A DNA stretch of 12,976 nucleotides from Lachnospiraceae bacterium (GTDB lineage: Bacteria > Bacillota > Clostridia > Lachnospirales > Lachnospiraceae), in contig VSOA01000081.1 of NCBI GenBank assembly GCA_009774585.1, positions 1-12,976 on the forward strand, in the 5' to 3' direction. The notes beneath the pieces are model-generated. The model saw nothing but the letters and a program-made list of their open reading frames with translations, was not told the origin of the DNA and did not search any database. Below are positions 1-6,789 of the stretch, one piece after another. Position numbers and translations under genes: made by a program. Within the stretch, counting starts at the first letter, position 1; the number at the start of each line of letters is the position of its first letter.

Positions 1-1833
1 TCGCATATTAATGCAATGGCAGAGGAAGAAGATCCTGAAGTTAGAGGAAAGACCAGAGTGATTGGCCGAGAGGCTTGTGTGCTGGTGGATAATGCACAGG
101 CTACGGTCAATGTGGGCGGTACAGGAGAAACGCTTGGCGGTATTCCGGAAAGTGATATAGAACAGAATACAGATACGGTTCCGGGACTGGAAGGCTCTGA
201 TGATGCCAAAGGCGGCTCTTTCCCGAAATATACGGTAGTTGATAATTCTATCATAGCGGCGCAGGCATATTATGATGATGAGATGACAGAATTTAACATT
301 CCGGATGGAATTGTCAGACTCGGTGAATTTTCATTCGCAAGGTCCGGGCTTAACTCAATAAGGATTCCGGGCAGTGTTGAGACAATTGGTTACGCGGCAT
401 TTTATCATTGCGACGGGCTGGCTAATGTAGTTATTCCCAATAGTGTTCAGAATATTGAAGCGGCAGCGTTCGAGAAAACGCCGTGGCTGATGAATTGGAA
501 ACAGAACGGATCGGGCGATTATTTAATCGTCGGTGACGGTATATTATTAGCATATAAAGGCAATAACAGTGTTGTTTCCGTTCCTTCACAAGTGAAACAG
601 ATTGGGGCGGAGGCGTTTAAAGACCGTACCGATATCACGAAAGTGATTTTACCGGACAGTGTGGAAGTGATAGGCGAGGCGGCATTCCAAGGGTGCAGCA
701 GTCTTACGGAAGTGGAAGGCGGCAGTCAGATACAGGAGATTCGAGATAGAGCGTTCGCGGAATGCCCTCTTGAGACGATTTACATTCCGGCATCTGTAAG
801 GCAGGTAGGACTTAGAGCTTACGATAATGCACAATCCGGGGATTCGTCCGCACGGGTAATTGTCTTTGAAGGAGAAATTCTTCCGCAATTGTCTTATGAG
901 ACGACGTCTACGAAAGTATATAGGGATAACTATCGTGATTTGGCGTTTAAAGGAAGTGAGATAGCGGTGGTGCCCGAGAATGTAAATGATCTGACAGATA
1001 CGGTGTTGGACAATGGAGACGCCGGATTTGAAGGTATTGTCTGCAAGATGACGAAAGAAGCGGCGGACGGTGAAGAAGGTATTCTGCAGATTGTCGGTCG
1101 GCAGGGGAAGGGTTCTTATCCCGAGACTGGGGAGAACTGTTTGATAGATGGAAATACTTATGTGTTTGAGGAAGGCACTGAGAAGATTAACAGCAGCCAG
1201 ATGTCTCAGGATGAAGAATATCAGGGAATAGACGTACAGATTCATAGTTATTCTCTGCCTGAGGACGGTATGACAAGCGCTGTCATGGAAGGCTCTGAAG
1301 AAAACTATGTGCTTAGAATTGAAGACAGCGAAGAGGCGAAAACAAGAATCGGTGATGTATACAAGAAAATATACGGCAATAAACTTCCTCGCAATCTGTG
1401 CGCATATGAAATCAGTATGACGAAGGCAGGTACGAGCATACCGATTACAGGGCTCGGCAAGCAGAGTGTTGAGATTACGATTCCAATTCCGAAGGGGGTA
1501 GGTGAAGAGAATCTTCATGTAGTTTGTCTGGATGCGGACGGACAGCTTGAGGAAGTAGACAGCAGAGTGGTATCGGTGGACGGTATAGATGCAATAACCT
1601 TTACGGCAAGACACTTCTCGCCATATGGTATTTATAACTATGGAACAAGCAGCATGGTGGTTGCGGACGTGCAGGACGGTCAGGCGGTCTTCGCATCGCT
1701 CGGTAATAAAGATGATTCTCCGAATACAGGCGATAATAGCATTCATCCGAAATGGTTCTTATGTGCAGGACTTGTCTGTACGGCGCTGGCGCTGTTTACT
1801 TATCGTGGCGGCAGGAGAAAGAAGCAGATATAA
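1..1833 (+). CDS. BspA-type leucine-rich-repeat, cell-wall-anchored surface protein (5' partial)
   Basis: The reading frame is open from base 1, and the first ATG (16) has neither a ribosome site nor a signal peptide after it, so the true start lies upstream. The N-terminal half carries BspA/LRR_5 repeats: units of about 23 residues of the type IPxSVxxIGxxAFxxCxxLxxV, seen at about 275-490 and again at 580-840. A non-repeat region of about 300 residues follows. The C-terminus has a sortase-like tail: SPNTGD, a hydrophobic stretch (WFLCAGLVCTALALFTY) and a basic end (RGGRRKK). Such proteins are exported and attached to peptidoglycan, and BspA-type repeats are often linked to adhesion. The ligand cannot be read from sequence. 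No convincing terminator was seen after the stop codon. Confidence 0.85.
   Translation, partial: SHINAMAEEEDPEVRGKTRVIGREACVLVDNAQATVNVGGTGETLGGIPESDIEQNTDTVPGLEGSDDAKGGSFPKYTVVDNSIIAAQAYYDDEMTEFNIPDGIVRLGEFSFARSGLNSIRIPGSVETIGYAAFYHCDGLANVVIPNSVQNIEAAAFEKTPWLMNWKQNGSGDYLIVGDGILLAYKGNNSVVSVPSQVKQIGAEAFKDRTDITKVILPDSVEVIGEAAFQGCSSLTEVEGGSQIQEIRDRAFAECPLETIYIPASVRQVGLRAYDNAQSGDSSARVIVFEGEILPQLSYETTSTKVYRDNYRDLAFKGSEIAVVPENVNDLTDTVLDNGDAGFEGIVCKMTKEAADGEEGILQIVGRQGKGSYPETGENCLIDGNTYVFEEGTEKINSSQMSQDEEYQGIDVQIHSYSLPEDGMTSAVMEGSEENYVLRIEDSEEAKTRIGDVYKKIYGNKLPRNLCAYEISMTKAGTSIPITGLGKQSVEITIPIPKGVGEENLHVVCLDADGQLEEVDSRVVSVDGIDAITFTARHFSPYGIYNYGTSSMVVADVQDGQAVFASLGNKDDSPNTGDNSIHPKWFLCAGLVCTALALFTYRGGRRKKQI
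1717..1830 (+). other. Sortase-type cell-wall sorting signal
   Basis: Codons 1717-1734 read SPNTGD, followed by a hydrophobic helix of about 17 residues and a terminal RGGRRKK cluster. This is the tripartite layout of LPXTG-class sorting signals, with S in place of L. Variants of the form xPxTGD are common in Clostridia. The cognate sortase is not in this window. Confidence 0.75.
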
Positions 1834-1883
1834 AGTGTGCATTTTATCACAATAATAAAGTACTATAAATATAAGTGAAAGTA

Positions 1884-1912
1884 TTGCGTACTATGCGGAA
1901 TTGTGGTATTAT
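1884..1912 (+). promoter_or_regulatory. Sigma-A-type extended -10 promoter of the three-gene cassette
   Basis: TTGCGT (1884-1889), a 17-base spacer and TATTAT (1907-1912), with a TGG just before the -10 forming an extended -10 (TGnTATTAT). It would start transcription at about 1919, some 75 bases before the first cassette gene. A 7-base direct repeat GTACTAT (1860 and 1888) flanks the -35; its meaning is unclear. Confidence 0.6.
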
Positions 1913-1994
1913 GATTGAATATTATGGGTAAAATATCTTTGCAAGTTGATTTTATCTATATGAATTACAAGACTTGTTCAAGGTGGTTTTTATC

Positions 1995-2465
1995 GTGTCT
2001 GATACAAATGATGCTATTATTGAAAAAGTAAAAGAGACTAGATTTGTAATATTTACCCCGTTCATAATTACGGCAATTTGTGCGTGGTTTGATATATGGT
2101 TTACTGATTTGGAGTATAATTTTTTGAATGTTTCGAAAACTATATATACGTATTTCTTTCCCTCTATTGCGTCAGTCATGATTACTTTAATAGCACAGCA
2201 GAAAATTTATAAGAGTGAATTTTGTAGTATTTTGGACAATAGATTGACACTATCAACTCTTCTACTTGTGATATACGGCGTAATATATATTATGTGGTTA
2301 TCTCGTTGTGATATGTGCCTGTCTATAATTTTGGGAATTCTTTCTCTGGCATATATATTTGTCACATGGTTTTTTTGCCTGAATCATAAACTTACACACA
2401 TGAAAGATGATTTAAAAGTGAAAGAGGAAAAAGCACTGGAAAGAATTATAGACAAGCAAAAATAA
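1995..2465 (+). CDS. Small four-helix membrane protein of unknown function (cassette gene 1)
   Basis: The GTG at 1995 is chosen because AAGGTGG (1979-1985) lies 9 bases ahead of it; a TTG in the same frame at 1974 has no ribosome site. The product is 156 residues beginning MSDTND. Four hydrophobic segments are visible at about 17-37, 49-68, 85-104 and 108-130. They are followed by a charged, probably helical tail (about 131-156, rich in K, E and D) that should lie in the cytosol. There are no obvious catalytic motifs and I do not recognise the family. The gene is about 33-35% GC in sampled rows, against about 47% in a sampled row of the citrate-synthase-like gene, which suggests acquisition by transfer. 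Seven to thirteen bases separate it from the next gene, so the two are co-transcribed. A membrane effector or sensor is possible but unproven. Confidence 0.75.
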   Translation: MSDTNDAIIEKVKETRFVIFTPFIITAICAWFDIWFTDLEYNFLNVSKTIYTYFFPSIASVMITLIAQQKIYKSEFCSILDNRLTLSTLLLVIYGVIYIMWLSRCDMCLSIILGILSLAYIFVTWFFCLNHKLTHMKDDLKVKEEKALERIIDKQK

Positions 2466-2478
2466 GGGGGTAATGAGG

Positions 2479-2667
2479 ATGTCAGACACAATTAAGAATT
2501 TTTTCGATAGGGTGTCCGGAAAAGAAAAAGAAGAGAAAGAGAAAAAAATCGATATATTAAGAGAGATTGTGAATCGAAATAAAATTAAAAATTCCAGTGA
2601 TTGCAGGATAGACGATGTGGTAGCGTCTATTAAAAAATGGAATGTTAAACATGATTTATATCTTTAG
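2479..2667 (+). CDS. Small charged protein, 62 residues (cassette gene 2)
   Basis: The ATG at 2479 sits 8 bases after AAGGGGG (2464-2470); the in-frame ATG at 2473 is only 2 bases from it and is less likely. The product starts MSDTIKNFFDRV, continues into a run of K and E (about residues 14-24, likely exposed helix) and ends with a short region (about 40-62) containing a DCRIDDVVASIKKW stretch. There is no membrane segment or signal peptide. It is tightly packed between genes 1 and 3, so a partner or regulatory role in the same system is the natural inference. No family recognised. Confidence 0.65.
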   Translation: MSDTIKNFFDRVSGKEKEEKEKKIDILREIVNRNKIKNSSDCRIDDVVASIKKWNVKHDLYL

Positions 2668-2681
2668 GATGTGTGGATAAA

Positions 2682-3320
2682 ATGTCGGATGCTACTTTTA
2701 ATGAGATATGGGATAATATAATTATTCCAATGACAGATCTCTTGTTTGAACGTATTAAGGGTACAGACACTGTTGCTCAAGTTCAAATCTGCAATCTACC
2801 ACAGGATAAAGGCAAGGTCAGAGAACTTTACGAAAGTACAAAAAAGGAATTGAAACAATTATATCATTATAACAGTAATAGTGATGAAGAACGGCGGATT
2901 GATATCCATAAAATTGCGGCATGCTTTGCATCCGTACTTATGGAGTATAAAGTTTTTCGATATGAGATTGATGAACAAGTGAGTGATGAAGTCTTTTTAT
3001 CGAACGCGCGTCTTGCATTTAGTGTCAGTATGGCTATTATAAAGGATGGTTTATTATATAAGTATAAAGATGACAGTGACAAGGTAAACTGGCTTATAAC
3101 ACATAAGCTATATATGCCGCAAACGACAGAAGGACATGATACTTTTATCTTAGGTCGTGTTAAGACACTTATGCTGAATAGCATATTTTTAGATAAGTTT
3201 GATATTTTATCATATTCTGATATGTTATATTGGGTGGAATTGTTTAATATTATGATTTTAGAGGATAAAAAGGCAGTTGAATATATTGCAAAGTCAAACG
3301 AAGAAACTATAAATGATTAA
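2682..3320 (+). CDS. Soluble protein of unknown function with an RIDIHK motif (cassette gene 3)
   Basis: The ATG at 2682 is preferred over an in-frame GTG at 2673 because AGGATG (2666-2671) is 10 bases ahead of the ATG. The 212-residue product begins MSDATFNEIW and appears soluble and mainly helical. Noticeable blocks are FNEIWDNIIIPMTDLLFERI (6-25), RRIDIHKIAA (71-80), a helix running to about residue 93, then FLSNARLAFSVSMAII (105-120). The pattern RIDxHKxAA followed by an LxNxxLAF helix reminds me of uncharacterised clostridial proteins, but this is memory only and I cannot name the family. The ribosome site overlaps the end of gene 2 and a strong terminator follows, so it closes a three-gene operon. 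AT-rich like its two partners. Confidence 0.75.
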   Translation: MSDATFNEIWDNIIIPMTDLLFERIKGTDTVAQVQICNLPQDKGKVRELYESTKKELKQLYHYNSNSDEERRIDIHKIAACFASVLMEYKVFRYEIDEQVSDEVFLSNARLAFSVSMAIIKDGLLYKYKDDSDKVNWLITHKLYMPQTTEGHDTFILGRVKTLMLNSIFLDKFDILSYSDMLYWVELFNIMILEDKKAVEYIAKSNEETIND

Positions 3321-3343
3321 TTAAATAGTACTGAACCTACCAT

Positions 3344-3384
3344 ACTTCCCGGCATAGAATAAATCTATAGCCGGGAGTTTTTTT
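3344..3384 (+). terminator. Rho-independent terminator of the cassette
   Basis: The arms ACTTCCCGGCATAG (3344-3357) and CTATAGCCGGGAGT (3365-3378) pair through CCCGGC/GCCGGG with a one-base bulge. The loop is short and seven T follow (3378-3384). It lies 23 bases after the stop of cassette gene 3. Confidence 0.85.
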
Positions 3385-3463
3385 GTGTATACGGAATACT
3401 GCTATTGTATGCGCAATCTGTATGAAGCAAACGGCATAAAACTTAAGTAAATGGTGAATCGTC

Positions 3464-4384
3464 GTGAATCGTGTTAGAAAGCAAGTAGGATGCAGCGATA
3501 TGATGCAGGAAAATATTGCAACAGAAGAAGTTGCGGTGGCAATTCTGGATACAGGAATCGGTATACATCCTGATTTCGATAATCGTGTCGTTGCATTTAG
3601 AGATTTCGTGAATGGGAGACAAGGAAGCTATGATGACAGCGGGCACGGCACGCATGTCGCCGGGTGCGTCGGCGGAAGCGGTTATGCTTCACGCAGAATG
3701 TACAGAGGAATGGCACCGGCATGTCGGCTTTGTATCGGAAAAGTACTTGATTACAATGGGGAAGGAAGTATAGACAGTATGTATCAGGGTTTGATGTGGG
3801 TGTTGCAAAACCGTATGCGTTATCAAATTAGGGTGCTGAATGTGTCGCTTGGAATCGGAGACAGCAGTGAGAAAAACCGTATGGAAGAATTGATTGGACT
3901 GCTCGATGCCGTATGGGAAAAGGGAATCGTAGTCGTATGTGCCGCAGGCAATAACGGTCCAAGAGAGGGAACGATATCCCCACTTGGCATCAGCCGCAAA
4001 GTTATTACGGTTGGCTGCCATGAAGGCGGGTATTTCGGAGCCCGCATGGATTTATGTGAGAATTATTCCGGAAGGGGGAGCAGGGATATGCTTTATCGAA
4101 AACCCGATATTGTTGCGCCGGGAACAGATATTATATCTTGTAATGTGCAGTGTCGAGGAAACTATCGCAGCGGTTTTCGTAATGCCTATATTAAAAAAAG
4201 CGGCACATCTATGGCAACGCCGATTGTATCCGGTGCATCAGCTCTTTTTCTGCAGAAATATCCTTATATGAACAATGAACAAGTCAAGAGAAGAATGATT
4301 TATAGCGCAAAGGACATGGGGGATACATGGAGTAAACAAGGATGGGGTATGCTGAATATAGAGGAAATGTTCAGTTCGGGTTGA
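3464..4384 (+). CDS. Intracellular-type S8 subtilisin-like serine peptidase
   Basis: A 306-residue subtilase. The catalytic triad is visible as Asp29 (AILDTGIG), His61 (SGHGTHVAG) and Ser249 (SGTSMATP), with the oxyanion Asn163 in CAAGNNGP. The GTG start at 3464 has GGTGA (3453-3457) six bases ahead, and a stop codon in frame at 3455 rules out a longer protein. There is no signal peptide and no propeptide: the catalytic Asp is reached within 30 residues. It should therefore be a cytosolic peptidase like the intracellular subtilisins, not a secreted one. Substrate unknown. It stands alone between the cassette terminator and the promoter of the next gene. I saw no strong promoter in 3385-3463. 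The first residues may form a short inhibitory extension, as in other intracellular subtilisins, but I see no clear motif for this. Confidence 0.92.
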   Translation: MNRVRKQVGCSDMMQENIATEEVAVAILDTGIGIHPDFDNRVVAFRDFVNGRQGSYDDSGHGTHVAGCVGGSGYASRRMYRGMAPACRLCIGKVLDYNGEGSIDSMYQGLMWVLQNRMRYQIRVLNVSLGIGDSSEKNRMEELIGLLDAVWEKGIVVVCAAGNNGPREGTISPLGISRKVITVGCHEGGYFGARMDLCENYSGRGSRDMLYRKPDIVAPGTDIISCNVQCRGNYRSGFRNAYIKKSGTSMATPIVSGASALFLQKYPYMNNEQVKRRMIYSAKDMGDTWSKQGWGMLNIEEMFSSG

Positions 4385-4409
4385 CAGAAATGGTATGATT
4401 GTATACAAT
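4381..4409 (+). promoter_or_regulatory. Sigma-A promoter of the citrate-synthase-like operon, overlapping the peptidase stop codon
   Basis: A perfect -35 TTGACA (4381-4386), a 17-base spacer and TACAAT (4404-4409). The -35 box contains the TGA stop codon of the subtilisin gene (4382-4384). Transcription would begin at about 4416, leaving a leader of about 74 bases. Confidence 0.8.
4398..4409. promoter_or_regulatory. 12-bp perfect palindrome ATTGTATACAAT, likely GntR/FCD operator
   Basis: ATTGTATACAAT equals its own reverse complement and covers the whole -10 hexamer. GntR regulators of the FadR/FCD branch commonly bind short palindromes with a GTATAC or GTnnnAC core, and such a regulator is encoded downstream in the same gene group. 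A protein bound here would block RNA polymerase, so repression relieved by a metabolite ligand is inferred. Confidence 0.55.
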
Positions 4410-4489
4410 TATACGGAACGTACATCTATGCGACGATAAATGACGGGATATTGATCGCAGCGGATAGGCGTAGAAAGGTCATAACAGCT

Positions 4490-5935
4490 ATGTACGATGA
4501 GAGAACTTTTACAAATCGTCCGGTGACCATGAATGATCACAATAATCTTCTGGAAATAGAAGAGCATATGTATATTTTGGACGATGTCAAGAAACCAAAC
4601 GTATTCAGGAATATGTTTCCGTATTCAGAAATACCCAAGATTCCGTTCAATGACAGGACAGTACCGCATAATATGCCGAAGGATATCTGGATTACAGATA
4701 CGACATTCAGAGACGGTCAGCAGTCAAGAGCGCCTTATACGACCGAGCAGATTGTTACCATTTACGATTATCTGCATAAGCTGGGTGGTCCAAACGGAAT
4801 GATTCGTGCCAGTGAATTCTTTCTCTACAGTAAGAAAGACAGGGATGCGGTATATAAATGTATGGAGCGGAACTATCGTTATCCGGAAGTCACGAGCTGG
4901 ATTCGTGCCAGTAAGGAAGATTTCAAGCTGGTCAAAGAAATCGGCATGAAAGAGACCGGAATACTTGTAAGCTGTTCGGATTATCATATTTTTCTGAAGC
5001 TGAAAATGACCAGAAGACAAGCCATGGATCACTATCTAAGCGTTATTCGTGACTGTCTTGAGGAAGGAATCAGCCCAAGATGCCATTTGGAGGATATTAC
5101 GAGAGCGGATATTTACGGTTATGTAGTGCCGTTTTGCATGGAACTCATGAAGCTTATGGAAGAATACGGAATACCGATTAAAGTACGTGCATGCGATACG
5201 ATGGGATACGGTGTGAATTATCCCGGAGCGGTTATTCCGAGAAGCGTACAAGGAATTATCTATGCGCTACATACCCATGCCGGCGTACCGCATGAACTGA
5301 TTGAATGGCATGGACATAATGATTTCTATAAAGCTGTGTCCAATTCTACGACCGCTTGGTTATACGGCTGTTCCGGAGTCAATACGTCTCTGTTTGGCAT
5401 TGGGGAGAGAACAGGCAATACGCCGCTTGAGGCAATGGTATTCGAGTATGCGCAGTTACGTGGGGAATTAAATGGAATGGATACCACGGTGATTACGGAA
5501 CTGGCAGAGTATTATGAGAAGGAAATCGGTTACCAGATTCCTCCGAGAACGCCCTTTGTGGGGAAGAATTTCAATGTGACAAGAGCGGGGATTCATGCGG
5601 ATGGTCTTCTGAAGAATGAAGAGATTTATAATATATTCGATACGGAGAAGTTTTTAAACAGACCGGTTCTTTGTGCTGTGTCCAATACGTCCGGGCTTGC
5701 GGGAATAGCACATTGGATTAATACCTTCTACCGGCTGAAAGCGGAAGAACAACTGGACAAGAATTGTGACCTTGTCAGAGCGCTGAAGGTCTGGGTAGAT
5801 GAAGAGTATTTGTCGGGACGTGTGACGGTATTAACGGATGAAGAGTTGGTTACGCAGATTAAAAGGACTTGTGAAGAACTTGGAATCGCAATGCCGGGAC
5901 AGGCACCGAAATGTCTTTCTGATTCGGATGATTGA
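4490..5935 (+). CDS. Re-citrate synthase / 2-isopropylmalate-synthase-family enzyme
   Basis: The 481-residue product belongs to the DRE-TIM metallolyase family, which condenses acetyl-CoA with a 2-oxo acid. Visible are DTTFRDGQQ (70-78, metal ligand Asp70 and catalytic Arg74), CDTMGYG (235-241), WHGHND (273-278, metal ligands His274 and His276), GERTGNTP (305-312) and GIHADG (367-372, the usual second histidine). The regulatory dimer domain of classic LeuA is absent. The next enzyme on the same strand is isocitrate dehydrogenase, not leuB or leuCD, so Re-citrate synthase (oxaloacetate plus acetyl-CoA to citrate, as described in Clostridium kluyveri) is the better reading. Substrate choice cannot be settled from sequence, and homocitrate or isopropylmalate synthesis remains possible. 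The ATG at 4490 is chosen with GAAAGG (4473-4478) 11 bases ahead; an upstream in-frame TTG at 4451 lacks support. Confidence 0.8.
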   Translation: MYDERTFTNRPVTMNDHNNLLEIEEHMYILDDVKKPNVFRNMFPYSEIPKIPFNDRTVPHNMPKDIWITDTTFRDGQQSRAPYTTEQIVTIYDYLHKLGGPNGMIRASEFFLYSKKDRDAVYKCMERNYRYPEVTSWIRASKEDFKLVKEIGMKETGILVSCSDYHIFLKLKMTRRQAMDHYLSVIRDCLEEGISPRCHLEDITRADIYGYVVPFCMELMKLMEEYGIPIKVRACDTMGYGVNYPGAVIPRSVQGIIYALHTHAGVPHELIEWHGHNDFYKAVSNSTTAWLYGCSGVNTSLFGIGERTGNTPLEAMVFEYAQLRGELNGMDTTVITELAEYYEKEIGYQIPPRTPFVGKNFNVTRAGIHADGLLKNEEIYNIFDTEKFLNRPVLCAVSNTSGLAGIAHWINTFYRLKAEEQLDKNCDLVRALKVWVDEEYLSGRVTVLTDEELVTQIKRTCEELGIAMPGQAPKCLSDSDD

Positions 5936-5977
5936 TATCAATGTTAGATTGAAAAGGAGTATAGATTAAGAAGAAAA

Positions 5978-6679
5978 ATGGGCAACTATGATTTGAAAAA
6001 TGAAGTTAATGACAAGTATTCCCTGCGCGGCAGGGTATTCCAGAAACTGAGGGAGGATATTCTCAGCGGCAAATATAAAGAACACGAAGAACTGAAAGAA
6101 GTGGCAATCGGTGAAGAACTGGGGGTGAGCCGTACACCAGTCAGGGAAGCATTCAGACAGCTTGAACTGGAGGGACTGATACAGATCGTTCCGAATAAGG
6201 GCGCGTATGTTACAGGAATTACCGCCAAAGATGTGAAAGATATTTATATGATTCGTTCGCTCTTGGAAGGATTGTGCGCAAGACTTGCCACGGAGAAGAT
6301 CACCAAAGAACAGATGGAAGAGATGGAGGAAAATATTTATCTTGCCGACTTCCATGCATCCAAGGGACATATGGATCAGATGGCGGAATTGGACAATCGT
6401 TTCCATGATATTCTCTATGAAGCGTGCGATTCCAAAATGCTGGAGCATACATTAAAAGACTATCATCAATATGTGCTGCGTGTCAGACAGAAGACGTTGT
6501 CTACGAATACAAGAGGCCGCGCTTCCAACGATGAGCACAGACAGATTATGGAGGCAATCAAATCCGGTGACGCCGACAAAGCGGAACAGCTTGCCAACAA
6601 GCATATGTTGAACGCATATGACAATATGGTGAAAAACGGTTTAAATGAGATTTATGGGGAAGAGGCGTCAAAGACATAA
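5978..6679 (+). CDS. GntR-family transcriptional regulator, FadR/FCD subfamily
   Basis: A 233-residue regulator. The N-terminal winged helix-turn-helix covers about residues 15-80 (LREDILSGKY, then GVSRTPVREAFRQLELEGLI). An all-helical FCD ligand domain follows from about 85 to 225. The metal-site set of that domain is visible as Asp139, His143, His187 and His209, with Arg93 (MIRSLLEG) available to hold a carboxylate. This fits a sensor of an organic acid such as citrate, though the ligand is inferred. It lies 42 bases after the citrate-synthase-like gene and 110 before isocitrate dehydrogenase, so it probably controls this group through the palindrome at 4398-4409. Oddity: its best ribosome site, AAAAGGAG (5952-5959), is 18 bases before the only ATG, and no alternative start codon lies between, so translation may be weak. 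Confidence 0.9.
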   Translation: MGNYDLKNEVNDKYSLRGRVFQKLREDILSGKYKEHEELKEVAIGEELGVSRTPVREAFRQLELEGLIQIVPNKGAYVTGITAKDVKDIYMIRSLLEGLCARLATEKITKEQMEEMEENIYLADFHASKGHMDQMAELDNRFHDILYEACDSKMLEHTLKDYHQYVLRVRQKTLSTNTRGRASNDEHRQIMEAIKSGDADKAEQLANKHMLNAYDNMVKNGLNEIYGEEASKT

Positions 6680-6789
6680 AAGCCAGCGCTTGACAGCGAC
6701 GGTGCAGAGGAAGATTTCAGATTCCCCGAATAATTGAAACTGTTGCAAACTATCAGATTAAAAAACAGAAAGGGAGGTATATACCGACT

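Noticed and set aside
649..1746. Long open frame of 365 codons on the minus strand inside the LRR-protein gene
   Set aside because: It lies wholly antisense to a well-supported coding region, its translation is rich in Arg, His, Cys and Ile with no domain, and it has no ribosome site. It looks like a by-product of the sense codon usage.
1860..1894. Direct repeat GTACTAT at 1860 and 1888 as iterons or attachment sites
   Set aside because: Only seven bases and two copies; no matching copy was seen at the far end of the cassette, so it does not support an insertion boundary.
2891..2909. RRIDIH as a possible HEPN ribonuclease motif (R-x4-H) in cassette gene 3
   Set aside because: Spacing fits loosely, but the usual polar residue after Arg is absent and the motif lies before a helix rather than in the C-terminal helix typical of HEPN domains. 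A short motif alone is not enough.
3385..3463. Promoter for the subtilisin gene
   Set aside because: Combinations such as TTGTGT (3383) with TATTGT (3403) have poor spacing or weak boxes, so no site is reported, although some promoter or read-through must exist.
6690..6762. TTGACA at 6690 and TTGAAA at 6734 as promoters of icd
   Set aside because: Neither has an acceptable -10 at 16-18 bases (GATTTC and ATTAAA-like only). Read-through from 4381 is simpler.
6776..6785. Palindrome GGTATATACC in front of icd as a second operator
   Set aside because: It differs in core and spacing from ATTGTATACAAT, overlaps the end of the ribosome site, and short AT-rich palindromes are frequent by chance.
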